Shown here: in pieces, positions 17,562-26,596 of the stretch | Numbering within the stretch: the first letter of the stretch is position 1 | How the letters are laid out: every line of letters begins with the position of its first letter | Assembly: GCF_003352385.1 (NCBI RefSeq) | Contig: NZ_CP031243.1 | Location: 1,032,501 to 1,096,500, forward strand | From: Haemophilus haemolyticus | GTDB lineage: Bacteria; Pseudomonadota; Gammaproteobacteria; Enterobacterales; Pasteurellaceae | Reading direction: 5' to 3' | Length of the DNA stretch: 64,000 bases | The notes under the pieces: model-generated | Seen by the model: the letters and a program-made list of their open reading frames with translations, nothing else | Databases searched by the model: none | What the model was told of the DNA's origin: nothing | Position numbers and translations under genes: made by a program

Positions 17562-18194
17562 ATGAGAAATAATGCTGTTATATTTTTTTTATTACTGGGC
17601 ACATCGCTCTTTTCTTACGGACAAGCAGTAACCTCGGGAAAGGTTAAATTTACTGGTGAAGTTATTGCTGGGAAATTGTGCACGGTAAAAGCTGATTCAG
17701 TAAATAAAATCGTGCCACTAGGGACTATCTCAAGAGCTCAACTTCCTACAGCGGGGGCTACTGCTGGTAATCAAGAATTCACACTTTCGGTAACCGACTG
17801 TGGCATAGATATTTCTAACGCTAACAACCACCGTTTAACTTATTACTTTGTGTCTCCTGCTGCTACAATAAATCCTCTAGCTGGGGGCTATGACTATTAT
17901 TTAAAAAATACAGCGACATCACCTAACCAGAATAGCGTGGGAGTACAAGTCTTTATTAAAAATGGCACCAATGCAGGAAATGTGCTTCAGGTGACAAATC
18001 GGGCGTTGCCGAATACTAACAGAGACGGGGGTGGATACACTGGACGAGAATTAGGTGCAACCGTTACTGGCACAGGAGTTAATGCTGATGTTAATATTGA
18101 TCTCAGTGCTAAATTTTATGCTGTAACAAATGGTACTGCTGATAAACCAGGGCAAGTAACTAGCGAAATGAACTTTGAGGTATGGTATGAATAG
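17562..18194 (+). CDS. Minor fimbrial subunit 2
   Basis: Pilin-family protein of 210 aa. The signal peptide ends near GQA (about 22), then TSGKVKFTGEVIAGKLCTV, the second cysteine in TDCGID, and a C-terminal NFEVWYE. It aligns by eye with minor subunit 1 in the opening strand (KVKFTGEV against EIRFKAEI), in the DSVNKTV/DSVNKIV segment and in the closing ATNGTADKPGQVTSE against LTNGIANKEGQVESE. The start follows AAGGATC. Its stop overlaps the adhesin start by eight bases. Confidence 0.85.
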   Translation: MRNNAVIFFLLLGTSLFSYGQAVTSGKVKFTGEVIAGKLCTVKADSVNKIVPLGTISRAQLPTAGATAGNQEFTLSVTDCGIDISNANNHRLTYYFVSPAATINPLAGGYDYYLKNTATSPNQNSVGVQVFIKNGTNAGNVLQVTNRALPNTNRDGGGYTGRELGATVTGTGVNADVNIDLSAKFYAVTNGTADKPGQVTSEMNFEVWYE

Positions 18195-19416
18195 CACCCT
18201 AGTTAAAGTAAATAAAAAAATAACAGCTCTATCGCCAATTATGGCTATTGGGATAATTGCTATATTTGGTAGTTCCTCATTATGGGCAGCTGATAAGATA
18301 GGTAGATGGGAACCCCGTACAGCAGCCCAGCGTCCATATCTTGTTTTTGATAATAGGCTTGAAGTATCACATTATCCTGAAGGACCTGTTGTCAGTAACG
18401 TTTATACCTTTCCTCGAGATAATCCCCCCTCTTCTCTTGACATGAGTAATCTAACAACACGATTACCAAAAAAAGAATATAACATGGCAACTTATAGGAT
18501 TCCTGTTTCAGGGGTAAATACTTTAGGCTGTTTCCAAGCTCGTTATTTCATTGATAATCAGAATTTAACACCTATCTCAACTGCTTTTGGAACGGTGTGG
18601 CAAGTTAAAAGTTTCCCGTATTTAGGTTTTAAGATAAGAGTAAGAACACATACTCAAAGAAATGCAGGTATAGGGCAAAATTACGATCAATGGCATGATG
18701 TTAATTCAGCGGAGTTCACGTTTCCTACTAGCTGTACAGGTTCTGCAGCAATGAGGATAACCCCTAAGATGGAAATCGAACCTATAGTACTAAACAACAT
18801 TCCAACAGACCTCAAATTTGAGGATGGGAAAGTCGATATTAATTTGAGTAACATTACATTCGGGCGTTTCTATTTGCAAGGTCGAGATGCATCTACTGGA
18901 AACACTTGGCGAGTAGACGTAGAAGACGAGGGGGGGGCATCAATTATTGGTAGTAATGTAACCATTAAAATTAATGCCACAACTTGTGATATTACTGGTA
19001 CTAAAAATCATGCCCATAATTTCGGTAAAATAAGAAGTATCGATTTGAAGACGCCAAAACAAGGACCAGAGATGAGCATCATCGTAAACTGTGGGCGCTA
19101 TCAGATCGATCCCCATATTGTGTTTAGCGATGCAAACACACCTAACAACACAAGTGATGTATTAAGTATGTTTTACACTGGTGGCGTAGCATCTAACGTT
19201 GGCGTAAAATTACGTAAAAAAACGGATTCAACCTACATTAAATTCGGCCCTGATAGTTCTAAAAAGGGGATAACGAACCAATTTAAAATGACCCCTATCG
19301 GGAATAATCATTTTTCCGTTACGTTTACCCCTGAGTTAATTAAAAAGAATAGCAGTGCAAACGTAGATGGCGGCATTTTAGAAGGTTTAGCAACCTATAC
19401 GCTTTCTTATCAATAA
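18187..19416 (+). CDS. Fimbrial tip adhesin (two-domain)
   Basis: Last gene of the cluster, 409 aa. The start is ATG at 18187, with GAGG six bases upstream; the frame opens earlier at a TTG without support. A signal sequence ends after SLWA (about 34). Residues 35-190 form a domain I do not recognise, with a GCFQARYF cysteine and a TSCTG cysteine, presumably the receptor-binding part. Residues about 205-409 look like a pilin domain (NATTCDITGT and IIVNCGR cysteines, C-terminal TYTLSYQ). A G8 tract (18930-18937, codons 248-251) lies between the two cysteine pairs. Position, length and two-part build indicate a tip adhesin; the receptor cannot be inferred. Confidence 0.8.
   Translation: MNSTLVKVNKKITALSPIMAIGIIAIFGSSSLWAADKIGRWEPRTAAQRPYLVFDNRLEVSHYPEGPVVSNVYTFPRDNPPSSLDMSNLTTRLPKKEYNMATYRIPVSGVNTLGCFQARYFIDNQNLTPISTAFGTVWQVKSFPYLGFKIRVRTHTQRNAGIGQNYDQWHDVNSAEFTFPTSCTGSAAMRITPKMEIEPIVLNNIPTDLKFEDGKVDINLSNITFGRFYLQGRDASTGNTWRVDVEDEGGASIIGSNVTIKINATTCDITGTKNHAHNFGKIRSIDLKTPKQGPEMSIIVNCGRYQIDPHIVFSDANTPNNTSDVLSMFYTGGVASNVGVKLRKKTDSTYIKFGPDSSKKGITNQFKMTPIGNNHFSVTFTPELIKKNSSANVDGGILEGLATYTLSYQ
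18930..18937 (+). repeat. G8 homopolymer in the tip adhesin gene
   Basis: Eight consecutive G span codons GAG GGG GGG GCA. Adding one G gives GGC ATC AAT TAT TGG then TAG. Removing one gives CAT CAA TTA TTG GTA GTA ATG then TAA. Either slip would cut the protein before its pilin domain. Confidence 0.8.
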
Positions 19417-19424
19417 CCAAGCCC

Positions 19425-19508
19425 GTAGGGTAGGCGTAAGCCCACGAAAAATAAATATGCCTAAGGATAATTATTTGGGTTAAACGCGTGGGCTTACGCC
19501 CACCCTAC
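19425..19508. repeat. REP-type inverted pair (REPIN-like) after the fimbrial cluster
   Basis: GTAGGGTAGGCGTAAGCCCACG (19425-19446) is mirrored by its near-perfect complement at 19487-19508, with 40 bases between. Each arm is itself a small palindrome (GGCGTAAGCCCAC) preceded by GTAG, the tetranucleotide typical of REP elements mobilised by RAYT transposases. A related pair lies between nrdA and nrdB. Confidence 0.7.
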
Positions 19509-19554
19509 ATTGGATTATATGTTGTCATATCAATAACCCAGTTAAAACAAGTAT

Positions 19555-19584
19555 AAAGTGCGGTGAATTTTCACCGCATTTTTA
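19555..19584 (+). terminator. Terminator downstream of the fimbrial cluster
   Basis: TGCGGTGAA pairs with TTCACCGCA around TT and is followed by T. The left arm contains the first uptake signal (19556) seen after the fimbrial genes. The 384-base gap 19417-19800 holds only the REP pair, this hairpin and the betT promoter region; I see no gene in it. Confidence 0.75.
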
Positions 19585-19604
19585 CAGCTTTAATCTTCAC
19601 TAAT

Positions 19605-19633
19605 TTGAAATAATAACTGCATTTTGCTATTAT
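19605..19633 (+). promoter_or_regulatory. Candidate betT promoter
   Basis: TTGAAA (19605-19610) and TATTAT (19628-19633) are 17 bases apart, each five of six from consensus. This leaves a leader of about 160 bases before betT, containing a small hairpin TGCCTCTAGGCA near 19735. Confidence 0.45.
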
Positions 19634-19800
19634 ATATTGGCTTTTAGGAAACAAACCTTCAATTCCTACTGAACGTTTCCTTCAAAATCGCACTTCTATG
19701 TGCTGTCATTTGTAGTGGTTCCATTACACATTTTTGCCTCTAGGCAATGTTTATTAAATCTATTTTTTAATCTATTCACTTAATCGTTAAGGGGAAAAGT

Positions 19801-21828
19801 TTGTCTTTATTTCAATTTATGACAAAGCGAACGTCATTTAATCCTTTGGTAATTGGCGTTACATTATTTTTTGTGTTGTTACTTATGGCGATGATTTTAA
19901 TTGTTCCAGCACAAACTCAAGCATTATTGAATCAAGCTAAAACTAGCATTTTTGCCAATTTTAGTTGGTTTTATGTTCTCACTTTTTCAGTGTTTTTAGG
20001 ATTTTTATTAATTTTATCAGTAAGTAGTCTTGGCAATATAAAACTAGGGCAGGACGAAGAAGAACCTGAATTTAGTTTCTTATCTTGGCTTGCGATGTTA
20101 TTTGCCGCTGGAATGGGAGTTGGGCTGATGTTTTTTGGCGTAGCAGAACCATTAACCCATTATCTTTCTGACATTACAACAGGTTCAGCTGAACATAAAC
20201 AACAAGAGGCTTTACTTCACACCCTGTTCCACTGGGGCATTCACGCTTGGGCAGTATATGGCACCATTGCTTTAGCATTAGCTTATTTTGGGTTTCGTTA
20301 TAAATTGCCTTTAGCATTGCGCTCTTGTTTTTATCCTTTATTAAAAGAGCGTATTAATGGCAAAATCGGCGATGCGATTGATGTTATGGCGTTACTTGCT
20401 ACGTTATTTGGGATTATTACTACATTAGGTTTCGGTTCATCACAGCTTGGTGCAGGGCTTGAACAAATAGGTTGGATAAGTCAGAACAGCTTTGCTTTAC
20501 AAGTTGGCGTTATTGTTGTGGTAATGTGTTTAGCGGTGTTTTCTGCCATTTCTGGTGTTGGAAAAGGCGTAAAAATATTAAGTGAAATTAACTTAACTTT
20601 AGCATTTTGTTTACTTCTTTTTGTTTTAATTGCAGGCCCTACGTTATACCTTTTATCTGCATTTAGCGACAACATTGGTAATTATTTTAGTAATTTAGTG
20701 CAACTCAGCTTTAAAACTTATGCTTATGAGCAAGAACACACAAGTTGGTTTAGTGGATGGACGATTCTTTATTGGGCATGGTGGTGTTCTTGGGCTCCGT
20801 TTGTTGGCTTATTTATCGCTAGAATTTCCAAAGGACGAACTATTCGTGAATTTATTTTTGGCGTATTAGTTATTCCAAGTTTATTTGGTATTTTATGGTT
20901 TACTGTTTTTGGTAATACAGCAGTATGGCTGAATGATGGTATTGCTGCAGGTAGTCTTGGGGAATTTATTTCTTCACCAGAGATCTTGTTATTTAAATTT
21001 TTAAATTATTTGCCTTTGCCAACAATAACTGGCTTTGTGAGTTTATTAGTGATTTCATTGTTTTTTATCACTTCGGCAGATTCAGGTATTTATGTGTTAA
21101 ATAACATTGCATCTCGAGATAAAAGTTTAGCTTCGCCTGCATGGCAAGCGATAATGTGGGGAACTTTGATGTCAGTTGTTGCAATTGTACTTATGCAATC
21201 TGGTGGACTTGCTAATTTGCAAACAATGACATTAATTGTTGCCTTGCCTTTTGCTTTATTGATGTTGGTAATGTGTTTTAGTTTATGGAAAGGCTTAATT
21301 GCGGATAAAAAATATTTTTCTACTAAAGTCAATCCAACTAGTATTTTCTGGAGCGGCGATAAATGGAAATCACATTTAGAGCAAATGATGAACCAAACGC
21401 AAGAGAAAGATATTTTACGTTTCCTTAAAAATACGGCGTTACCCGCTATGCGAGAATTACGTCAAGAATTAACAGGAAAATATAATTTAAGTGTAGAAAT
21501 CAACACATTATTTGAGCAAGAAGAGCCAGCTTTGGAATTGGTAATTCATAAAGAATCAATGCGAGATTTTATGTATGGTATTAAATCTGTTGGGCGAGAA
21601 GTGTCAGAGCAATTAATTAATGATGAAAATCTACCGCACATTCAGCATAGTGTTACTTACGAGCCTTACACTTATTTCTTTGATGGACGAGTCGGTTACG
21701 ATGTTCAATATATGGATCAAGATGAATTGATTGCCGATATGTTGAAACAATATGAACGTTATCTAAGTTTGCTTGATGATGTGGGTCAGGAACTGATGGC
21801 ACACGAGCAAACCGAACTAGCAGAGTAA
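19801..21828 (+). CDS. betT: BCCT-family choline/betaine transporter
   Basis: Sodium- or proton-coupled uptake system for choline or related quaternary amines. It is 675 aa with about twelve transmembrane segments. The BCCT signature aromatic box is in TILYWAWWCSWAPFVGLFIARISKGRTIREF, with MLFAAGMGVGLMFFGVAEP earlier. The long hydrophilic C-terminal domain (about 510-675) is of the type that senses osmolarity in BetT. The start taken is TTG at 19801, because AAGGGG ends six bases before it; an ATG at 19819 (MTKRTSFNP) gives 669 aa without a ribosome-binding site. H. influenzae uses choline for phosphorylcholine decoration of LOS, but that route uses LicB, so the substrate role is inferred. 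Confidence 0.9.
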   Translation: MSLFQFMTKRTSFNPLVIGVTLFFVLLLMAMILIVPAQTQALLNQAKTSIFANFSWFYVLTFSVFLGFLLILSVSSLGNIKLGQDEEEPEFSFLSWLAMLFAAGMGVGLMFFGVAEPLTHYLSDITTGSAEHKQQEALLHTLFHWGIHAWAVYGTIALALAYFGFRYKLPLALRSCFYPLLKERINGKIGDAIDVMALLATLFGIITTLGFGSSQLGAGLEQIGWISQNSFALQVGVIVVVMCLAVFSAISGVGKGVKILSEINLTLAFCLLLFVLIAGPTLYLLSAFSDNIGNYFSNLVQLSFKTYAYEQEHTSWFSGWTILYWAWWCSWAPFVGLFIARISKGRTIREFIFGVLVIPSLFGILWFTVFGNTAVWLNDGIAAGSLGEFISSPEILLFKFLNYLPLPTITGFVSLLVISLFFITSADSGIYVLNNIASRDKSLASPAWQAIMWGTLMSVVAIVLMQSGGLANLQTMTLIVALPFALLMLVMCFSLWKGLIADKKYFSTKVNPTSIFWSGDKWKSHLEQMMNQTQEKDILRFLKNTALPAMRELRQELTGKYNLSVEINTLFEQEEPALELVIHKESMRDFMYGIKSVGREVSEQLINDENLPHIQHSVTYEPYTYFFDGRVGYDVQYMDQDELIADMLKQYERYLSLLDDVGQELMAHEQTELAE

Positions 21829-21863
21829 TCGATTTAAAGGTGCAACGTGTGCCAGTTTTGTGG

Positions 21864-23339
21864 TTATTTAACCTGATTAATCAAAAATTGGGTTAATAGC
21901 GAAACAGGGCGACCAGTTGCGCCTTTATTTGCGCCTTGTAACCACGCTGTACCTGCAATGTCTAAATGTGCCCAGCGATATTTTTTCGTGAAGTTAGACA
22001 AAAATGCACCAGCAGTAATTGCGCCACCCCAGCGCCCGCCAATGTTGGCAAGATCGGCGAAAGGTGATTTCAGTTGCTCTTGATATTCTTCGCTTAATGG
22101 TAAACGCCACGCTTTGTCTGTGGTTTCTGTTGCCGCTTGGAGTAGTGCATTGGCAAGATCGTTATCTGTAGAAACTAAGCCGCTATTGTGTTGCCCAAGG
22201 GCAACCACACAAGCCCCCGTCAAGGTTGCAACATCAATAACAAGCTCAGGTTCAAAACGTTCAACATAAGTAAGGGCATCACAAAGGACTAAGCGACCTT
22301 CTGCATCGGTATTCAGCACTTCTACGGTTAAACCGTTCATAGTAGAGAGAATATCACCTGGGCGATAGGCATTGCCATCAGGCAGATTTTCACAACCAGC
22401 TAAAACACCAATAACATTTAATGGCAAATTCAACTCTGCAATGGCTTTCATTGTGCCGAAGACAGAAGCTGCACCACACATGTCATATTTCATTTCATCC
22501 ATGTCAGCAGCAGGTTTAAGTGAAATACCGCCTGCATCAAAGGTTAATCCTTTGCCGACAAGTACAATTGGTTTGGCATTTTTATCTGGTGCATTATTGA
22601 ATGTTAAAACAGACATATAAGCTCTGTTTTCAGAGCCTTTTGAGACGGCAAGATAAGCATTCATTCCAAGTTTTGCCATTTCTTCTTCATCCACAACTTT
22701 CAAAGAAAGTGCGGTAGAATTTTCTGCTAAATTTTTTGCTTGTTCAGCAAGATAAGCGGGGTTGCAGATATTTGGTGGCATATTTGCGATGTCGCGTGCT
22801 GCTTTTATACCTGAGCTAATCGCATTGGCATGAGCAATAGCCTGTTGTGCTTGCTCACAATCCGTATTAAAGATGAACGATTCTAAAACAGAGGTTTCCG
22901 CTTTTTGAGATTTGAAATGATCAAATTGATAATTAGTGTGTTCAATCGTTTCAATGGCAAAGCGGATATTCCAATAAAGATCGCGATCTTTTAATTCAAT
23001 TTCAGTTAAATAAGAAACAACTTCACGCGTGTTGGTTTCTTTTAGTGTTTTTAATACAGCTTGGATGATTTGTTTATATTGACGCTCGGTGAGCTCTCCT
23101 TTTTTGCCACAGCCAACGATTAACACGCGTTTGGCAGCCAGACCTTGAAGATCTCGAAGTAAAATAGTTTGGGCTAATTTGCCAGTTAGCTCACCTGATT
23201 TCACTAAATCGTTTAAATAGCCTTGGGTTAATTGATCGATTTCATTAAAACTTTTTGAAAATTCATTATTTTCATAGACGCCTAAAACAATGCAATCAGT
23301 GGTTTGAGAAAGTGCGGTATTTTTTGCTTGATATTTCAT
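21864..23339 (-). CDS. pepA: Cytosol aminopeptidase PepA (M17)
   Basis: Manganese/zinc-dependent leucyl aminopeptidase forming hexamers; in E. coli it also binds DNA in Xer recombination. It is 491 aa. Metal-binding and catalytic residues are in [16 protein letters not shown], the DMCGAA segment and the family signature [10 protein letters not shown]. The ATG follows AAGGACAAC. It is divergent from lptF with a 107-base spacer. Uptake signals lie at 22707 and 23310, the latter close to the start codon. Confidence 0.95.
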   Translation of the reverse strand: MKYQAKNTALSQTTDCIVLGVYENNEFSKSFNEIDQLTQGYLNDLVKSGELTGKLAQTILLRDLQGLAAKRVLIVGCGKKGELTERQYKQIIQAVLKTLKETNTREVVSYLTEIELKDRDLYWNIRFAIETIEHTNYQFDHFKSQKAETSVLESFIFNTDCEQAQQAIAHANAISSGIKAARDIANMPPNICNPAYLAEQAKNLAENSTALSLKVVDEEEMAKLGMNAYLAVSKGSENRAYMSVLTFNNAPDKNAKPIVLVGKGLTFDAGGISLKPAADMDEMKYDMCGAASVFGTMKAIAELNLPLNVIGVLAGCENLPDGNAYRPGDILSTMNGLTVEVLNTDAEGRLVLCDALTYVERFEPELVIDVATLTGACVVALGQHNSGLVSTDNDLANALLQAATETTDKAWRLPLSEEYQEQLKSPFADLANIGGRWGGAITAGAFLSNFTKKYRWAHLDIAGTAWLQGANKGATGRPVSLLTQFLINQVK

Positions 23340-23446
23340 TTGTTGTCCTTAAATTTCTGTTTAATTCAGCGAAAATAAGGTATCATACGCGACCGCTTTT
23401 ATCCAGTTTTCCCCCGTTTTAGATTTAGAAAAACAAATGAAATAAG

Positions 23447-24541
23447 ATGATTTTAATTCGATATTTAACGAAAGAAGTATTTAAGAGCCAAGTCGCCATT
23501 TTGTTCATTTTATTGCTGATTTTTTTCTCTCAGCAGTTAGTGCGCGTACTTGGATCTGCGGCTAATGGTAAAGTGCCAGCTGATTTGGTATTTTCCTTGC
23601 TTGGGCTAGGCATGCCTGCTATGGCGCAATTAATGTTGCCATTATGTTTGTTTATTGCGATTTTACTCACTTTTGGTCGTCTTTATGCGGAAAGTGAAAT
23701 AACGGTGATGCGTGCTTGTGGTGTCGGACAGCGTGTTTTAGTGCGTGTGGCGTTAATGCTTTCATTGATTACTGCGGGACTTGCTGCTTATAACGTCTTG
23801 TGGCTTTCGCCTTGGTCAATTCAAAAACAAGCTGCAATTGTGGAAGATGCCAAAGCGAATCCAACAATGGGGGCGCTTGCTTCTGGTCAGTTTATAGCAA
23901 CGAATAACAACAATTTTGTTTTATTTATTGATAGTATCAAGGGAAATCAAATCAATGACGTGTATTTGTTCCAAACTGCACCAAAAGGACAAACGAAACC
24001 ATCCGTCGTGACTGCTGAAAAAGGCGAATTAAAAGCGTTGCCAAATGGCGATCAAATTCTGAATTTACAAAATACGCAACGAGTTGAAGGCACGTCTGTT
24101 TTGCCTGATTTCCGCATTACGCATTTTGATGAATATCAAGCCTATTTAGGTCATCAGGAAACAGAAAATACGAATGATGAAGTAGCGGAATTAACGTTAT
24201 CGCAACTTATAGGTTTAGATTCTCCTTCTGCGAAATCCGAATTGCATTGGCGTATTACATTAATCCTTGCTGTTCCACTCATGGCGTTAATTGCTGTGCC
24301 ATTAAGTCGTGTAAATCCTCGACAAGGTCGATTTGCCAAAATTTTACCCGCACTTTTACTTTATTTAATTTATTTCTTATTACAAAGCTCCTTTAAATCT
24401 GCGGGGGCAGCAGGAAAATTAGATGCGGCTATTTTTATGCCTCTTGTTAATATTGGCTTTTTGTTGCTTGGTATCGTGTTAAACGGTTGGGATAGCGCTG
24501 CGATGTATAAATTCCGCCATTTATTCAGTAGAAAAGGATAA
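23447..24541 (+). CDS. lptF: LPS export permease LptF
   Basis: One of the two membrane subunits of the LptB2FG complex that extracts lipooligosaccharide from the inner membrane and feeds it to the LptC/A bridge. It is 364 aa: an N-terminal group of three helices, a periplasmic beta-jellyroll (about 130-250) and three C-terminal helices. YjgP/YjgQ family features include [11 protein letters not shown] and [17 protein letters not shown]. It is divergent from pepA and five bases before lptG. Confidence 0.95.
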   Translation: MILIRYLTKEVFKSQVAILFILLLIFFSQQLVRVLGSAANGKVPADLVFSLLGLGMPAMAQLMLPLCLFIAILLTFGRLYAESEITVMRACGVGQRVLVRVALMLSLITAGLAAYNVLWLSPWSIQKQAAIVEDAKANPTMGALASGQFIATNNNNFVLFIDSIKGNQINDVYLFQTAPKGQTKPSVVTAEKGELKALPNGDQILNLQNTQRVEGTSVLPDFRITHFDEYQAYLGHQETENTNDEVAELTLSQLIGLDSPSAKSELHWRITLILAVPLMALIAVPLSRVNPRQGRFAKILPALLLYLIYFLLQSSFKSAGAAGKLDAAIFMPLVNIGFLLLGIVLNGWDSAAMYKFRHLFSRKG

Positions 24542-24546
24542 GCAAA

Positions 24547-25623
24547 ATGATGAATACCCTTGATCGTTATATTGGAAAAAGTATTCTTGGCTCGATTTTT
24601 GCTACTTTGCTTACATTGGTTGGGCTCTCTGCCATTATCAAATTTGTGGAACAATTTCGTAGTGTGGGTAAAGGTACTTATGATATTTGGCAAGCGGTGG
24701 CTTTTACTGGATTAACCATTCCAAAAGATATTGAAACTTTCTTTCCTATGGCTGCATTGCTTGGTGCGCTAATGGCTTTAGGTAATCTTGCGAGTCGAAG
24801 TGAACTCGTTGTGATGCAAGCCGCAGGGTTTTCTCGTTTTAAAATTGGTATGGCAGTGATGAAAACCGCATTACCACTAGTGTTGTTAACCATGGTGATT
24901 GGTGAGTGGGGGATTCCGCAAACAGAACAGTTCGCACGTGATATGCGTGCTCGAGCGCTTTCTGGTGGCTCTATGCTTTCAGTAAAAAATGGTGTCTGGG
25001 CAAAAGATGGTAATCATTTTGTGTTTGTTCGACGTGTTATGGATGATACAAAATTAAACGATATTTATATTTATACTTTTGATCAACATCGTAATTTGAC
25101 GGAATTGAAACATGCTAACCAAGCAAGTTATTCGGAAGATGAAAGTAAATGGACCTTACGTCAAGTGAACCATTCTATGATTAATAAAGATGAAATCACG
25201 ACAAGTAATCGCTTATCGGAAAAATGGGAAACAAATTTAACGCCAGATAAATTAGGCGCTGTTTCTTTACGTCCCACATCACTGTCTATTTCAGGTTTGT
25301 ATAATTACATTTCATTTTTACGTGAAACAGGTCAGGATGTGAGTCGCTTTGAACTTACATTCTGGCGAAAAATTTTCCAACCTGTGTCTGTTGGTGTGAT
25401 GATGTTATTGGCATTATCTTTTATTTTTGGATCACTACGCAGTGTGACGGCAGGAGCTAGAATTGTAACTGGCATCTGTTTTGGCTTTTTGTTCTATGTC
25501 GTAAATGAAATTTTCGGGCAAATGAGCGTTGTTTATAATATACCTGCTGTTTTCGGTGCGATAATGCCAAGTTTGCTATTTATTGTGATGATTTGGTGGT
25601 TGCTGAGTCGGAAACGGGATTAA
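24547..25623 (+). CDS. lptG: LPS export permease LptG
   Basis: Partner of LptF in the LPS extractor. It is 358 aa with the same three-helix, jellyroll, three-helix plan. Family features are LDRYIGKSILGSIFATL and LGNLASRSELVVMQAAGFS; the C-terminal helices include SVTAGARIVTGICFGFLFYVVNEIFGQ-like sequence. The start follows AAAGGATAAGC. It is co-transcribed with lptF. Confidence 0.95.
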   Translation: MMNTLDRYIGKSILGSIFATLLTLVGLSAIIKFVEQFRSVGKGTYDIWQAVAFTGLTIPKDIETFFPMAALLGALMALGNLASRSELVVMQAAGFSRFKIGMAVMKTALPLVLLTMVIGEWGIPQTEQFARDMRARALSGGSMLSVKNGVWAKDGNHFVFVRRVMDDTKLNDIYIYTFDQHRNLTELKHANQASYSEDESKWTLRQVNHSMINKDEITTSNRLSEKWETNLTPDKLGAVSLRPTSLSISGLYNYISFLRETGQDVSRFELTFWRKIFQPVSVGVMMLLALSFIFGSLRSVTAGARIVTGICFGFLFYVVNEIFGQMSVVYNIPAVFGAIMPSLLFIVMIWWLLSRKRD

Positions 25624-25688
25624 TTTAGATTGTTCAAATAATTGCGTGTTCAGAAATGGCACGCAATATTTTTATGTGTAGTTTTTAA

Positions 25689-26552
25689 ATGGAAGAAGTT
25701 AAAAAATCAATGAAAATTGGCTTAGTATTAGAAGGTGGGGCGATGCGAGGCATGTACACGGCGGGTGTACTAGATACCTTCTTAGATAAAGATTTTTGGG
25801 TGGATGGTATCATTTCTGTTTCTGCAGGTGCATTGTTTGGTGTTAATTATCCTTCTCGGCAAAAAGGACGTGCAATTCGTTATAACAAGAAATTTATATC
25901 AGATAATCGTTATATCAGTTTTAAAAGTTTGGTGAGCACAGGCAATATCGTGAATAAAGATTTTGCTTTTTATGAAGTACCTTTCAAATATGATGTGTTT
26001 GATAATAAAACGTTTAAAGAATCAGATATCGATTTTTATGTGGCTGTGACTAATTTACAAACCGCCCAAGCGGAATATGTCAAATTAACAGATCCTTTGG
26101 CACAAATGGAGGTATTGCGAGCTACTTCCGCTATGCCTTATGTTTCTCGTCCTGTTGAGATAGACGGAATTCCTTATTTGGATGGTGCCATTGCGGATTC
26201 TATTCCTATGGAACAAATGAAGAAGTTAGGATACGATAAAATTATTGTTATTCTTACCCGCACTTTAGATTATAGAAAATCTAAGCCAATGACTTGGATT
26301 GCCAAATGGTTTTATCGACGTTATCCACATTTTGCAGATGCCGTAAATGAGCGTTATGCTATGTATAATCGACAAGTTGAAAATGTGATTAAGCTAGCAG
26401 AAAAAGGCGATATTTTTGTTATTCGACCTTCTGTTGATTTGAAAATTAAGCGTATTGAAAAAGATCCCAATAAATTGCAGGCAATGTATGAGTTGGGTAT
26501 AAAAGATATGCAATTACAGTGGAAAAACTTATTGGACTATTTAAATCGATAA
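25689..26552 (+). CDS. Patatin-like phospholipase family protein (YjjU type)
   Basis: A 287-aa cytoplasmic serine hydrolase of the patatin fold. The oxyanion segment is LEGGAMRGMYTAG (from about residue 14), and the catalytic dyad aspartate is in DGAIADS. The nucleophile elbow reads SVSAG rather than the usual GxSxG. The first Met is followed by a second at residue 10 (MKIGLVLEGG) that fits the domain start as well; neither has a strong ribosome-binding site. It follows lptG after 65 bases and could be read with it. The substrate is unknown. Confidence 0.82.
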   Translation: MEEVKKSMKIGLVLEGGAMRGMYTAGVLDTFLDKDFWVDGIISVSAGALFGVNYPSRQKGRAIRYNKKFISDNRYISFKSLVSTGNIVNKDFAFYEVPFKYDVFDNKTFKESDIDFYVAVTNLQTAQAEYVKLTDPLAQMEVLRATSAMPYVSRPVEIDGIPYLDGAIADSIPMEQMKKLGYDKIIVILTRTLDYRKSKPMTWIAKWFYRRYPHFADAVNERYAMYNRQVENVIKLAEKGDIFVIRPSVDLKIKRIEKDPNKLQAMYELGIKDMQLQWKNLLDYLNR

Positions 26553-26553
26553 T

Positions 26554-26594
26554 AAAAAAATGGATTAAACCTTTTATCGTTTAATCCATTTTTT
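26554..26594. terminator. Bidirectional terminator between the lipase and letB
   Basis: ATGGATTAAAC pairs with GTTTAATCCAT around CTTTTATC, with A and T runs on either side. It serves both converging genes. Confidence 0.88.
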
Positions 26595-26596
26595 AT

